Shown here: positions 32,881-46,018 of the stretch, in pieces
How positions within the stretch are numbered: the stretch's first letter is position 1
Layout: every line of letters begins with the position of its first letter
Origin: Triatoma infestans
Taxonomy: Eukaryota > Arthropoda > Insecta > Hemiptera > Reduviidae
DNA length: 64,000 nt
Assembly (NCBI GenBank): GCA_011037195.1
Contig: JAAEAF010000351.1
Location: forward strand, 124,001 to 188,000
Direction: 5' to 3'
Position numbers and translations under genes: made by a program
The notes under the pieces: generated by a model
Told to the model about the DNA's origin: nothing
Seen by the model: only the letters and a program-made list of their open reading frames with translations
Database searches by the model: none

Positions 32881-35800
32881 TCAACAATGGGCAAATTTTA
32901 ACTGGCCATTAAAATTTCTTTTCAATGAGATCAATTGTACACCTGGAAAAAAAAAAAATCAGATCAATTAAAGTTTTGATTTTGTGAAAAACTATTATAA
33001 TCATACTAAAATTGAATTAAAAAAAAAAATGGCTCACATTTTTCTGATTTGTGCACCCCTCCCAAATTTGATAAATTTTATCATGAAGGCAAGAGGGCCT
33101 TATAAAATCGGAAAAAATATTTTCTAAAATGTTAAAAGGAAAGATAAGGCATTAACTCAGTGGTAGCGCGCTGAAATTATACGCGGAGGTTCCGGGTTTG
33201 AATATAAGAAACGCTTGAGATTTTTTTTTCGCCCTAGGATCCTCTATAGCTCACTATCCTGTAACTGTCACCCTATTAGAAAAATAGAGCTCGGAGACAG
33301 GCAGTGAGTTGAAAATGCTCCGACCTTAAATTTCTAAGAAATATATTTCTGGAGGGTGTATACATTGATATTTTATCTAAATATATTCTAAACAATTATA
33401 CATTATAATGAAAAGAACTGAACCAAATTATGGACAGACGCTTGCTTGGGAACTAGAAAATAAGAATGAGGTAAGATCGGCTTAGAGAGGAGAAATCTTG
33501 GGTATGAGGGACATAAACAAAACAAGAGCTTCATTCTACTATTTAATGAAGGTATTGGTGAGGTCGGGAGTCTATGGAAGATTTAAGGGACTGCCTGTAA
33601 GGAACTGTGCTGGTATTAACACGGAAAAATCGGAAGGAACAGAGGAACAGGAGGTAGGTGATCTAGAATTAAGGCACGCTTCTATCTCGCATAATAATGT
33701 GTACATTTCCTCGAAGGTTAATAATGATTTTCCAGCTACCCTGATTAAGTGATGCTTCAGAGATTTGACTGCTGCCTCTTAGAAGCCTCCAAAATGAGGA
33801 GAAACAGCAGGGATAAAGTGCCGGTTTATGCCTATATTGGCAATAGAGTTTTTTTTAAAGACTGACCAGTTTCTGAGTTATAAAGTAGTTTACGTAGTTC
33901 CTGTGAAGCACCTTCAAAGTTTGTAGCGTTATCTGAGAATATGTCCGAACACTTGCTTCTTCTAACAAAAAAGCATTTTAGCGCTGCGAGAAATGCATTT
34001 GTTGATAGATCTGTAACAAGTTCTATGTGAACTGCGCGAGTGCAGAAGCACATAAAAACTGCGACATATGCCTTAATTTTGATGTGCCTTAATTTTTATT
34101 TACGTTATGTATACTGTGCCACAAAAATCTATCCGTGTTCTTGTAAAAGGTCTAATTAGGGGTCACTCTTTCGGCAGGTAAATGGTGCATTATTTGAGAC
34201 AAGGATTTAGGCTTTACCTTAGAACAATCCATACAATTTCTGACTACATGTTTACAAATATTTTTACCATTCAATGGCCAATATTCTTGTCTAATAATCG
34301 CCAAAAGACTTTGTGGACCTCAATGAAGATATTGTATATGTATGTGCTTACAAATTAAATACGAAATATAAGAATTTTTTGGCAAAACAATAGGATGTTT
34401 TAGACTGTGAGAAACTTGTGAAGCGTTTAATCTCCCACCTACCCGAATTATTCGATTTTCATCTAAAAAGGGAGACAAAGACTGTCTGATCTTGTCAAAC
34501 AAATCAGTGGACTGTATTTGAGAAGGTGTAGTTCTGAATGCGGGGAAACAGAGAATAGTAATTTCAATAATAATGAATAATAGAACGCTTACCTTGTAAG
34601 ATGTGGACACCGGCGTAGCAACGCCCCAAGGAAAGGGATCCCAAAAGGAAAAGAGAGTCGACTCCCCCACTACCCTGGCCCCAGATACCTTTGTGAACGT
34701 AGATGGTGTCCTCCAGTCTAAAAGGCAAGCAGATTGAAGGCCAAGTAGGCATAAGTAGATTTCTTTGTATGATGTTCTGTACTCAAGCGGGGAACATGCG
34801 GTGTAACGAGAATAGCGGAAAACTGTGTACCCGTGAAAATGCGGTGTAACGAAAGAGGTGAGAAACGAGACGCTCGTATACTTGCGGCAAACAAACAGAG
34901 AGAAAACGAAACACTTAATATGCGGGGTAGCACATGGAAAATGTAGAGCACTTCCGTGCTCGTACGAGCGAGGGTACAACAGAACCAGTACAGAAGTACT
35001 AGAGAACTAACTGATTGGAGGTGAAGCTGAACAATGGCAATCAGAAATTATCGTAAGTACGACAACAGCCGAAAGTAACATATGTATTGCGGAAGGCATA
35101 TATTGGGGGACAAAAAGGAGTCATGAGATTAAACAAAGACTTTAACGTACTATTCGACTGGACATGTCTTCCAAGATTTAAGTCTCGAATTTCTTTGGCT
35201 TTCTTGTAACTTTCTTCGAAGTTCTTTTCTTGTACAGCCTTGTATAAAAACAATTTGGCTCTTTTAAACTCCTTTCTGTCCAAACTTGAACCTCCTAATA
35301 ATCGGGAATTAATTTCACTCAAAACTTTATGTTTTAGCTTAGATTTAAGTTTGGACAAAACTCTTAAAATCCAAGATGTTACTCTTAGGAACATTCCCAA
35401 AGTGGAAAATTTATTGATAAACTCTAGGTCTCTATATTGGAATGTAAATAAGGAGTACTTTATCTCTCGCCTTTCAGGAGGTGAAACCTAAATCCGAATT
35501 GTGAATGTACCTGAGGTTCACTGAAGTTCATCTAGAAGGAACCATTTGGGACCAAACCACCAAAATCGGCATTATTTGAAACGTGTTGCCCTTGAACCTC
35601 TCGAAGCGAGATCGGCAGCGATATCTCCTCAAGGTACATAACGCCAATGAGAATGTTGTGACAATTCCTGAATAGTGGTTACCTATTGGCTACATACGTT
35701 TTCCGCTGCTCTAGAATGCCTCTAATCCATGCAAGTATAATTTGAGTCTGTCCAGTAGGTACGGCTGACATCATGAAGTCGTAACATTTTTACTATCTTA

Positions 35801-38800
35801 CACATCAACTCTGCTAACATAACTGCCTCACATAGTTCCAAACGAGGCAACGTCTCTGACTTTAACGGTGCTACCCTTGCCTTTGCACACTAAAGTGGAG
35901 GTAACAATCACAAAAACCAAGGATATGTGTTATCGACCATGTGCCTTGGTATTGATAAATGATTAAATTCTTGTAATTCAATCCTAAACTTTAGCCCCTT
36001 ATCTCTTAAATTAGCAGGAATTGCTTCATCCCAAATTAAACCAATTTGCCACAACAACTGTACAAAGAGCTTGCCTAAAATTGTAACCTATATTGAGAAC
36101 CTCAAAGGATCAACACACTTAGACACATCCGTAAGTTTATCTCGCTTCGAAACCTTATTGTAGCAAGGAAAACCACAAATCCTAAATTCAAATGCGTTTG
36201 CAGACGGCCTCCAAACTAAACCAAGTATCTTAATACAACCATCCTCGCCGATATTCACAATGTGATGCGCCTCCGAATCGGAAGCAGATATATGACCAAC
36301 AAGTTCTCAGAATTGGTAGGTCCACCACTTGCCTAACACAAAACCACCTTGCCTTAAAACGTCAACGATTCGACTCTGAACTTCCTTAACAACCGCCTCT
36401 GAATCGGTTGTTAAGGAAGTTATGGTTGTTTATAACCAAAGCTATTTCAGGGAATTTATCTTGGACTTCATGGACTAGATTCATTTATCTAGACTTCATG
36501 GACTAGACATTTATCCTGGACTAGCTGATGCAGAGATCTTACAGCTAAAAACGGTGCAGAACTTGTGCCATAGTAACAGTACATAATCGATAATGCTTAA
36601 TTGCTTCATTAGGCTTATCTCGCCAAAGGATTCTTTGTCTCTTTGCTCAGGATTGACATAAATCATTCGAGACATTTTACAAATGTCGCCAGTGTATATT
36701 TAAATTTCCGAAATCGTAAAATTACTTCGAATAAATCATTCTAAAGTGCTGGACCTGGATCCGGAAGATCATTTAATGATTTGTTATGTATGCCCCTAGG
36801 TGGTCGGACTGTATTTGCTCTGTGCAAAGTCTATGTTGTTACATTGTTTGACAAAAACATCCTGAGGATGGGCGAACGCCCGAAACCGGTCGGTGACTAC
36901 AAAAAGAAGCAGGCTATCATGAAAAATGTCTCTGAAAAATCCATTTATCGATTCTGGTTAGGGAAGCTTTAACCCTAGCGCGCTGTGCTACTAATTCCTT
37001 TCATTTTATCCTCCATGCCTTAATCCTAGTTAGGAAAAATGAGGGAATAATAAATTGTGATAAAACCAAGTAAGAAATGAATGAATAGTAAATTAGAAGG
37101 AGAATGTCTCATCAGTACCTCTTGACAACCACAATAAATGCTCAAAATTGTACTTTGACGAATATGAATCCGGCCCGGAGGACCAAAAATATGTAAGGAA
37201 TTGGAGCTTCAGAATTCTTCAGCGTTCCGTTCCATTCCTTACTATTTGACTGGTTTTTCATAAAACAAACACTTGAACTTGATAACTTATATATTTACTT
37301 GTCTGACTAACACACACAGACTGGCAGCTTGAAGTGGACTGCGCAAAAACGAGCACTTACGACAACTTAATACTGCTGCCACGTTAACAATACTTTATTG
37401 ATTTATTTAGTGTATAGACTACATTAGTTTCTATTCTATTTAGTTCTGTATAGACTTTATTTTTATTTGCTAGGTACACTTGTACAGACCTGAAAAAGGC
37501 AATAAATTTGCCGAAACATCGGTGAAAATTTTGTAAGAGTTTTTTTGTGACCGAACCTCAACATCCATTTTACATCAAATTCAACGGTCGTAACGAACAC
37601 AAAAATCTTAAATTTAATTATCAATAAAAATTATAGATACAAGATGGAACTTTACAAATGGATTTTTAGAGAAGTCTAATTTCATAGTTGTCTTAGAATT
37701 CTTCGATAATCAATTTTATCGGAGAATGTTAAAATAAAAACTGTCATATTTCCTGCTAAACAACTAAAAAAAAAACTAATGAATGAAGTAGTACTTCATG
37801 TGACGAATTTAACCGATCTCTTCTTCTGTGATGCCGAAAAGAAATATTAAGTTTAAAATTAGCGCGATTTGTTGCTTTTTGAGATACATTTCTCAGTTAA
37901 CATCCTTTGTTTTCTACAACCTTTTTTGTCTTGCACAAATGACCTCCAGAACATTTTATTTCCCTGAACGTTCAAGTGTAAAATTCTGGCAAGAATGCAA
38001 GCTTATCCTTATAATAAATGTAATTTATTACAACAAATTACAGGAAACATATAGGTTTTACAATGTCTAGTGGAGTATTTTGAAGTTGGTTATTTTTTGT
38101 TTTGAAAAAAAAAGCGGATTTGTTATTTGTAACATAAATTCTTTTTTTTTTGTAGATCATGGCAACGAGACTACTTAGGAATATATTTGGAAAATAAACT
38201 TGACTGAAATAATTATTCACAAAATAATTACTAATGCAAATAAGAATATTCATACCAAATTAATAAATTATTATAGAAAGTAAAGAACACTTCTTACTGT
38301 AAAACTAATATCATTAATGTTACAATGTTTGTAACTAATATTATTAGTTTGGCTTATATTTTTTGTCTTTTATCGGTTGGCGCTCGGAGCCCCTTCAAGG
38401 TAAAGCCCCTCAGGTGCATTTCTCGCATATGCCCTCAGTCGATCTGAAGCTTAACATAGGAAAACTGGGATGGCTGGGAAAGGACTTAGTCTAGGGCACT
38501 CGCCTTCAAGGTTCGATTACTGTGAAAGCAAAAACGGTTGGGACCCAGCATCGTGAGAAAAGATGTGGAGCTACACTTTAGTAATAGCGAACCTTGTTAG
38601 CGATGACCAGATCTAACGACGGTGAGAATCGCGGTATGCTTGCTTTATTCTTTTACTCCGACCATTGTGACAATTTATAAAAATTTAACGATATTGTTGG
38701 TTTAACACATCTTTATTGTCAAGTATATGAGGTTGTTGCTATAGTTTTTACACCTTGCAATCAAATAATTGGTATTTATTAGGAAAACTGAGAACATGCA

Positions 38801-41800
38801 TGGTTATTTGAGCTAGCTTTTTTTACAATGTTCGATTATAAGTGTATTTTATATGTTTAAGTATATATTAAATTTTAACGTGTCAAAATTATCATTTCAT
38901 TTATATTTAGAAACTAGAAGCAAGTGTGCTCATGTTCGCTGTTGTCAATCCAACCAAACCAACATTCAAAACAAGGGGCATACTCCAGTGTAATCTCCAA
39001 TTATAATTCAAACAATAATTTAAAAAATTGATTATTAATGAATACCTAAAACCGCAGGACCTGAGCAAATATTGCCTTCTATTCTCCAACAAATAAAGCT
39101 TCTCCTAAGCAAGAATTTCCGAGCAATCTACCGTTGAGACAAAAATAAGTTAAAATATCATTAATCTCGCATCTCTTCCAAGCAATCCCGTGCTTACCAA
39201 GTTGTTGCTTGACAAATATGCGGAACCTAATATTAGCGAAACGGGTACACTGACCTAGATCGTCACATTTCTGAGGCAAAGGGCTAGATGGCCCATTTTG
39301 TGCCAATGACCAGCTAGTGAATACACCGTCAATCGCTTCCACTCAACGCACCCACCAGTAATGCAAACTATCCTACTCTTGTGGAGAGAAGATACTTCAA
39401 GTCTCCCTGTCTTATAACTTTTCCTCCATTCTTTGATTTTGTACAAGAATGGAACTACTACAGTCTCCCTCTCTCTTCAAGGACACGTTACAAGAATGTA
39501 AATCCTCTTTGCCTTCTTTAACAAGATAACGGATACTAATATAAAGCCACCTAAGACCCCTTCACATATGTGTTCATGCTAGAGTGAACGGTTTTACCGT
39601 ATGGTCAATGTAGGCGACAATGTTTCACTTGACTGAATGTGTGTGTATATAACCGACCAAACCCGATTTTAGGCCGAACTAGTTCTGCAGTCAACACGTG
39701 TCAAGATGAACTAGTTTATCCTGTGCAATATCAGTTTGTCCTGATAATAAAATTCACACTTCAGGCTAAACTAGTATCGCTTTGGACTAAACTGATTTTA
39801 AATAATGGTCTAAGAAAATATGATCATAAATAGAAAGCAATAACAAAAAACAATGTTGGTTAAAATCAAACCGTGGCCGGTATAATGCACAGTGTAAAGT
39901 AAATCGCTCCGCTATCTGCGTTCAGCTTACCATATTCAGCTATAACGTTTCTTAGGATTTTGAGTCCAGTGGGTGCATTATATATCCACGTTAGCGAGGT
40001 TACCACGCCTCCAGACGGCATTAAATAAATATACGTAATGTATTTAGCAATTCGCCTGTTGGTTATAATTCTCTCCATATCTTCTTTATTTCGGTTACTT
40101 GCAGGTGTAGATTTCAAGTAAACAAATAAAATGAGATGAAAAATATGAGCCATTTCTATTTAAAAAAAAACAAACAGAACAATTGATTATAAAAAATTCA
40201 AATACCCGATAATTAGGGTGACCTGTCATCATGATATTAAGAGAGTCATTAAAATCATCCTGCCTATGTAAGGAATTCATAAGTTCCTCATTCTGATTAT
40301 GAACTGAAAACAAAATGTAAAGAGTAATAGTAAAATTGTTCACAATAGAAAATAGAGCAATAATATTATTCTATGTACTACTATTGTAATGTACCATGAT
40401 TTGTATGATTTAAATGAAATATACCCATTTGATCTATGATGGGAGCCATTCTTAAAGTAATACCAACAAGTAGCATGCAAGTAAGCAGTAGGAATCCAGC
40501 GGTAATAATAATTGTCCATCTTGCTCTCTTAGGCAGATCTTCAGGATCAACTATCTAGCGACAAAAAATTGGAATCAATAACAAGTAAAAGAAACAGTCT
40601 CTGAGAAAATTAGAAATTATTAAATTATGTTCAACAGTTTTTTGAATAATTATCTTATAAAAAAAATTGTTGCAGCCATAGCGTCATCATAGTGTTTGCT
40701 TTTCTTTAAGGCAGGTTTACTATTGTGGCTGAGAAGCTTGTTAATGTTAATGGTCGCATTTTAACTGTCAACAGGCGCTCTATTTTAATTAGTTATTTTC
40801 GTGCATAATAAATAATGCCTTAAATATGTCTTAAATTAGCTGATTTTCTTTAATTCAGAAGCAAGATGCTTGATTGTTCTGAACCCTCTGTAAACAGTTT
40901 CTCGAGGATAGACATCTTTAATAGGATAGAATGAACGCAAAAGGGTGTAGCCATTAGACGCATAACAGTTTACACTTAATCTTTGCGTATGTATGACCAT
41001 GGAGAACCTTGTGGAAGAATTGCGATATTGTAAATTAAAAATGGGCTACCATTAGGGACGATAAGGAATTAAAATATTTGCGTTTGGCAAATATTTATGT
41101 TCGAGGGATGGGTATGGTGCACTGCGACCAAAAGAGGTCTATCGTGCCATTATTACAAGGAGCTGGAACTTATTGCAACATCAGAAGCGCTTGCTAAACT
41201 ATACTCGGTATACTGAACAATCAATCAATTCCTCATGAACAGTCCAGAGTGGAGATTTTGTGGCTTGTTTTCGACTTGTGGCAAGAGAGCACCTCTATCG
41301 CCTTGGTATTGCTGAAAGCCCAACTTGTACGCTCTGCAGCAGTAATATTATGGACCGGCGCTCACTTCGACAGGTCTGTGAGACATTTGCGAACGTTAGA
41401 CTTGGCTATTGGTCTGAATAATAATTGGTAACAATAACGGCGACAATAATTATACCAATTGTGACGACAATATGTCAAGATGCACATATTTATCAAAATT
41501 ATATTGCGCAGCTAGACGTTTAATGGTTGATCGCCAATAAGAAAACCACTATCGTAAAAAAAAAAAAAACACTGACGATAGATTAGAATTTGAAACCTGT
41601 CAGAAACCACAAAAACTAACATGCGACGATGGATATAATCCCAGATCTCAAACAGTGTACTTTCGTAATTCTAAAAGTGTTTTATTTTTACGAAATTCTT
41701 AATCATCAAAAAATTTGCCTGCTTGAAAATTCGGGGTTCCATTTTTTTTCCTGCCAAAATGCTTTTCTTCTATAATTATTTTGATTTAACCCACAATTTG

Positions 41801-44800
41801 CAAATGATTAGTGAGAAAACTTTACTAATGTTATTAATATTGAATTCATCTAAGTATAATAATGAAATGAAATCACCTTTGGTTTAGCAACTATGGGTGG
41901 GCGATGTAACATGGGACCAACCATTCTTTTACGTTTTCTTCTTTTTCTTTTGTAACTTTCACTATCATCATCGTCCATGTCCAGTGTTACATAACGTTCT
42001 TCACCACCTACTCTCCTTTAACAATTAATTAACAAATCAGTTTTTAGTTTGTACTCAATTTTTATATAAAGAAATCATTTAAATTAAAAACGAAAGAGAA
42101 ATAAAGAAATATATATATAATATACAATTTTTCACAAAATTCATTTTTTTTAGTCAATTGCATTCAACTAATGAAAGAAAGTAACAATATTATTTTAATT
42201 ATAATTTGTCTTAGAAAAAAAAATAAAATCGTTGATATTCTATAAGCGAATTCTTCAGGGATGTGTAGGAAATAAAATATTTAAAATATTCACTACTGCA
42301 TAATCCTAAATTATCTAATTTTATAAAAATGTTTAAACTTTGTTCTGAACATCACAATTTCCAAGTTTCAGGCTTACTGCCATTTTTCAAATAGTATTAT
42401 TTGAAACATGCACAAATTGTGTTTTTATTTGAAAATCCTCAGGCCGGCCACTTTCCAACAGTTTTATATCCACCCGCAACGAGTGATTGTACTCTTATCT
42501 TAGAAATTACTTGTCTTTAAGAAAATATCGTACTCAGAATTAATCAGTAGCTATTGTAATATAATTTTTAACTTACTTAAGTCGGTAATGGCTTTATAGC
42601 CATTCGGGCAAATTAGAAACTCGTGGATTGTTCTAAATTATTAGAAAAATTCTTAAAGAGAAAAGTCAATAGCAAAAACTATATAAAAATTAAAAAAGAT
42701 GTTACTTCAAATTCCAAGGATTTACTGCAATTATTCTGGATTGTCATTTAATATTATCATTTAAAAAGGAATTTTAAATCCTCTAAAACTTTCAATAATA
42801 TATTCTTAGTTTATGAACAAAACAATAATGAGGAAAAGTGATTTCATCTTTTGAAATACATTTTTTTTTTTTTAAACTTAAAGCATATAAAAATAAAATC
42901 TTGTCAAATGAACAAAAGAGTTCAATAGAATCATAAGGAAATACGAATATTTTTCATGCTACAAATTTGTACAATAAAGAAGGGACCAATCAAGATCTTA
43001 TTTGTTTCTTAAAAATAAGATTGTTACAATAAGATGGAAGTATCTTTTGCTGAGAATAGTCATTCAGGGATAACAATAGATAAGAATCAACAGCTATTCG
43101 CATCATCAACAAATCACAAACATCAACGAATGATTATGTGAATTCATACACATTTATAAAGTCTGGTAAAAAGAATTTTGAAAAAAAAAAAAAATATCAG
43201 GGCCAGGGGTGATTTTCTACTCATGCTGTATATGTTTAATGGAAAAATGAAAATATGATTTGGAAAGATTATAAAATATAAACTGAAATCTGTAATCTTT
43301 TGAGGGCCTCCTGAAAATGATTAACATTTACTAATAGTAATATCATGAAGTTGTAAATTATTAACTTATTAATCATTGATAATTTTTTATTGATCTTTAA
43401 ATGATATGCTTCAAGAATCAGGGAAATTCTGAAATAGTCGACCTGCATAATGATGCAGATGAAAGATTATATGTAGAGCCTAAATTCAACATTCGAAGCT
43501 GTGTAAAATCAATGTCAAAGAGGAAAGGGGATAATGTAATGGAAAAAAAATTAGAATTTTATCTAAACAGCACTGGAGATTCTATATTGCTGATACCAGC
43601 CTCTAATGGGGCCCCTTTCTTACTCCCACTTGAATGGTACACAGACGAGTAGGTTAGTATTAAGCTGCCCCTCCCTCTTAGAACTGTATTTAGCCCCATA
43701 CAGAGCTAGAAAAAAAAAGTATTTAAACTTGACAATCTCAGAGCTTAGGCCAATCCTAAGTCAACATACAACAAGAATTCTAAAATCACTCTCGAGAAGT
43801 AAATAGCCAGCCTATTATACAGAAGGCTATACAAAACTTTCAAAGATTTATATCAACAACCTTACAAAAAGTAATCAAGTGTCATCACTCAGCTCTCTAC
43901 CAAAAGTTTTTTTACAGGCCAAAAAGCACTAAAGACCTAGCCAAACTAGCTAGCTAACAGAATCGTCCTTTAAAGGAAGCAAGAGTCCTAACTAGGCTAC
44001 CTTAATAGCCAACGCTATCATTCCACATCATCAAAATCCTCAGCCACTCTATTCTCTCTAAATCCACTTTTATTCTTATCTAGACAAAAGGATAACAGCT
44101 CTTTGTACAAACAATGAATCTGTAGAACAAAAATGACTGAATGAAAATGAACGGAGTAATATACATCTATGAACATGCTGTAATTATGAAAAAAACAATG
44201 TGTGGTACAAACGGTTTTTATTATTTTTACATAGAGTTGAAATAAATTCGTACGTATAATAAGGAAGATTGACTATGTTATAAAACACAAAACATAAATC
44301 TTTATATAGATTTATAGATGGATGCAAATGAAGTAGATCTTTTTCTTGGGCACATAGAAACAGCTGGTCAGGTGGGCAACAAAAGTAATTATAAAAATTA
44401 TCACTTACAACCTCTTTGAGTGTGATACTAACATGCCTGTACCATCATCCCATTGTCTAACTTTACGCAATGCAGACTTAGACCTTGATCTGTCTTTATG
44501 TCTGAAACATGAATAATTTTATATATATACGAGATATATATATATATACAAAATATAAATCATGCAATAAATATAATATGGTGATGTAATGGTATAGAAT
44601 GTGGAGTATAATATGTAGGGCAACAGTTACATCAATATTCAACGTCAACATCCAAGTAATAAAATGAATTTTTAAATTTATTGTTTTTCATCTGCGATTT
44701 TAAAGAAAATACACATCTTACTAAATTTAAAAGTGGTACAATAATTCTTTAGATTTTATTTATTTATTTCTGTTATTAGCCTGGTACATTGTTTCTAATT

Positions 44801-45520
44801 ATACTTTAAACGCTTTAACCATATTATAGAACTCAAGTTTAGGACATTTTTCATTCATTTCCAAACTAACCTAGCAGTAAAACGACTTTTATTATATGTA
44901 CTTTTTTTATGTTTATTTATTATTCTTATTTTTGTTTTTTTTTTGTAATTACTTTTGTAGACAATTTTACGGTTTTGAGCTATCAATTTACCTTTTATTC
45001 AATAAAATATAATTAATAAATAAATAAAAATATTGATCACGTGGATCAGTTTCAATACATTTAACTTAAAGTGTTAAGACTTATATCATCAAAGAGATGC
45101 TTTTATTTTGGAAAAACGTTTTAATTTTTTATTTATATATTTATAAAAAAAAAATTACAAAAATAAGTTTATGAAATTGGTAAATTTGTAATATATTTGC
45201 AATAATATTCTATGACATTAAAGGCCCCTTTCGGGCGACCTTAATATTTTTATTTGCAGATAATAAATGATAGGTCTTTAGCGGAGTAGCTAACCTTCAT
45301 AATAACGCTAACCACCACATTAAATCAAGGACATGATTTACAATACTAATATAAAACATATATTTATTTACCTGCAATGCCTATGATGATGGTGATGTTT
45401 AGGCAGTTTTGGTGGAGGCCTATAATATTTTATATAACTATTGTCTGCTTTCATGGCTACAACTTTGCTGTCCACCAAAGCAGCTAGCAATGATTCCAAT
45501 TGCACTCGCTTCCATTCGCC
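32881..45520 (-). CDS. unrecognised single-pass membrane protein, 3' part of a spliced gene
   Basis: Reading down the minus strand, exons 45520-45372, 44501-44409, 42015-41877, 40554-40425, 40303-40223 and 32942-32881 have AG/GT borders and join in one frame (phases 0-2-2-0-1-1), about 214 residues ending in a TGA. The first shows EWKRVQLESLLAALVDSKVV, then a proline-rich part and a run of five histidines; the second an RSRSKS motif and QWDDGTGM; the third an acidic DMDDDDSES followed by KRKRRKRKR; the fourth DPEDLPKRARW and a hydrophobic segment (TIIITAGFLLLTCMLLVGI, then TLRMAPIIDQM); the fifth NEELMNSLHRQDDF. One membrane helix near the C-terminus with a strongly basic stretch before it suggests an N-in, tail-proximal membrane protein. 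The fifth-to-sixth junction crosses a 7.3 kb intron holding a BEL element, is supported only by phase and splice sites, and is the weakest. The start codon lies beyond 45520. I do not know the family. Confidence 0.72.
33145..33360 (+). repeat. tRNA-derived SINE, second family
   Basis: A-box-like TAACTCAGTGGTAGCGCGCT and B-box-like TTCCGGGTTTGAATAT spaced as in a tRNA, followed by a body (CCTCTATAGCTCACTATCCTG, GAGACAGGCAGTGAG, ATGCTCCGACCTT) that corresponds block by block to the copy at 46019-46250. It lies in the last intron of the membrane-protein gene. Confidence 0.7.
34565..35060 (-). repeat. insertion inside the BEL pol, solo-LTR-like
   Basis: The BEL reading is continuous on both sides but broken here by about 0.5 kb of more G/C-rich sequence. 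On the minus strand it has TGTTGTACCCTCGCTCGTAC near one end and repeats CGTTACACCGCAT twice plus one variant. No coding homology is seen in the 219-residue open frame. A solo LTR is the best guess; target-site duplications were not identified. Confidence 0.4.
36379..36421. repeat. perfect 17-bp hairpin in the BEL remnant
   Basis: AACTTCCTTAACAACCG, nine-base loop, CGGTTGTTAAGGAAGTT. Its minus-strand half encodes the VVKEVQ of the reverse transcriptase end, so the other arm is an inverted duplicate. Confidence 0.9.
36795..36940 (+). repeat. family A repeat with intact hammerhead-like core
   Basis: Core at 36858-36895: CATC, CTGAGGA, TGGGCGAACGCCC, GAAACCGGTC, GGTG (stem I with one wobble pair). 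Preceded by TTTGCTCTGTGCAAAGTC and followed by GAAGCAGGCTATCATG. The 63-residue open frame across it is not a gene. Confidence 0.8.
37445..37530 (+). repeat. hammerhead-like relic with a strong stem II
   Basis: CCTGAAAAAGGCAATAAATT followed by TGCCGAAACATCGGTG: a 5-bp GGCAA/TTGCC hairpin between CTGAAAA and GAAACATC, each one base off the core consensus (CTGAAGA, GAAACGTC). Confidence 0.4.
38485..38650 (+). repeat. tRNA-derived SINE, same family as 3735-3880
   Basis: Head TTAGTCTAGGGCACTCGCC, B box AAGGTTCGATTACTG, body ending TCGCGGTATGCTTGC. The B box fits the GGTTCRANNCC promoter consensus closely. Confidence 0.6.
41265..41420 (+). pseudogene. small LINE 3'-end fragment
   Basis: One frame reads EHLYRLGIAESPTCTLCSSN and SLRQVCETFANVRLGYW: the Cys-x2-Cys finger after a HLYRLGIA helix that ends many LINE polymerases. 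Only about 50 codons remain. Confidence 0.6.
43401..43652 (+). other. unrecognised open frame, 83 codons
   Basis: Begins MICFKNQGNSEIVDLHNDAD and ends PFLLPLEWYTDE. No family recognised; it lies on the opposite strand inside a host intron. An overlapping frame to 43806 (PILSQHTTRILKSLSR) and the less AT-rich sequence to about 44110 suggest an unidentified repeat. Confidence 0.25.
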
Positions 45521-46018
45521 CTGTAACAAGCACTATAATAATTGAACTCTACAATTCTTATAATTAAATTCTTAAAGAAATATTGGTCAATAAAGAAAAT
45601 ATTAGTAATATTTTTCAGTAGTTGAAAATTAGTGTGTTGAAAATATGAAGAATATTTAAGCTTGGAACCAATAGTTGTTTGGATTAAGTATAGAATATAA
45701 TTCTTATTTAAAAGCTGATATGATATTTTCTCAATATTAAAGTACCTATATTTTTATTGAAAGTAGATATGTTACAAGTAAGCAGAAGCCAAAAATGACA
45801 TGGAAAATTATGTAAGAATTGCAAAATAAATAAAAACGCATTAAAAAAAAAAAAAAACAGTAAGAGAAAGTAATAACACAATCGGTGGGGAATTCTGGTG
45901 GCAATTTCTATAAACAAAAAAGGAACAATGAATTCCTATGCATTTTTATCTCCGGTACAAATTAATAATTGACGATCACAAAAAGTTTTGGTGGCAATAT
46001 TTATAAGTATTGAAATAA

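Larger units (their letters stand above)
33555..36560 (-). pseudogene. BEL/Pao-type LTR retrotransposon, pol remnant
   Basis: Read on the minus strand in order. Reverse transcriptase end at about 36420-36310 (VQSRIVDVLRQGGFVLGKWW). The linker to RNase H at about 36075-35930 (LLWQIGLIWDEAIPANLRDK, LSIPRHMV, ILGFCD). Then 35400-35041 (LKSKLKHKVLSEINSRLL, KEFKRAKLFLYKAVQEKNF). Integrase N-terminal zone at 34490-34340 (SPFLDENRIIRVGGRLN, LKHPIVLPKNS). Integrase core at 34053-33832 (CTRAVHIELVTDLSTNAF, SDIFSDNATNFEGA). Its downstream part at about 33800-33560 (HFGGF, AAVKSLKHHL, LTFEEMYTLLCEIEACLNSR). This is the BEL/Pao order and sequence style. No LTRs, gag or protease were recognised. Frameshifts and an insertion at 34.56-35.05 kb make it dead. 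It lies in the last intron of the membrane-protein gene, same strand. Confidence 0.87.

Noticed and set aside
34320..34979. A 219-residue minus-strand gene
   Set aside because: Only its last third matches BEL integrase; the rest is the inserted, non-homologous segment.
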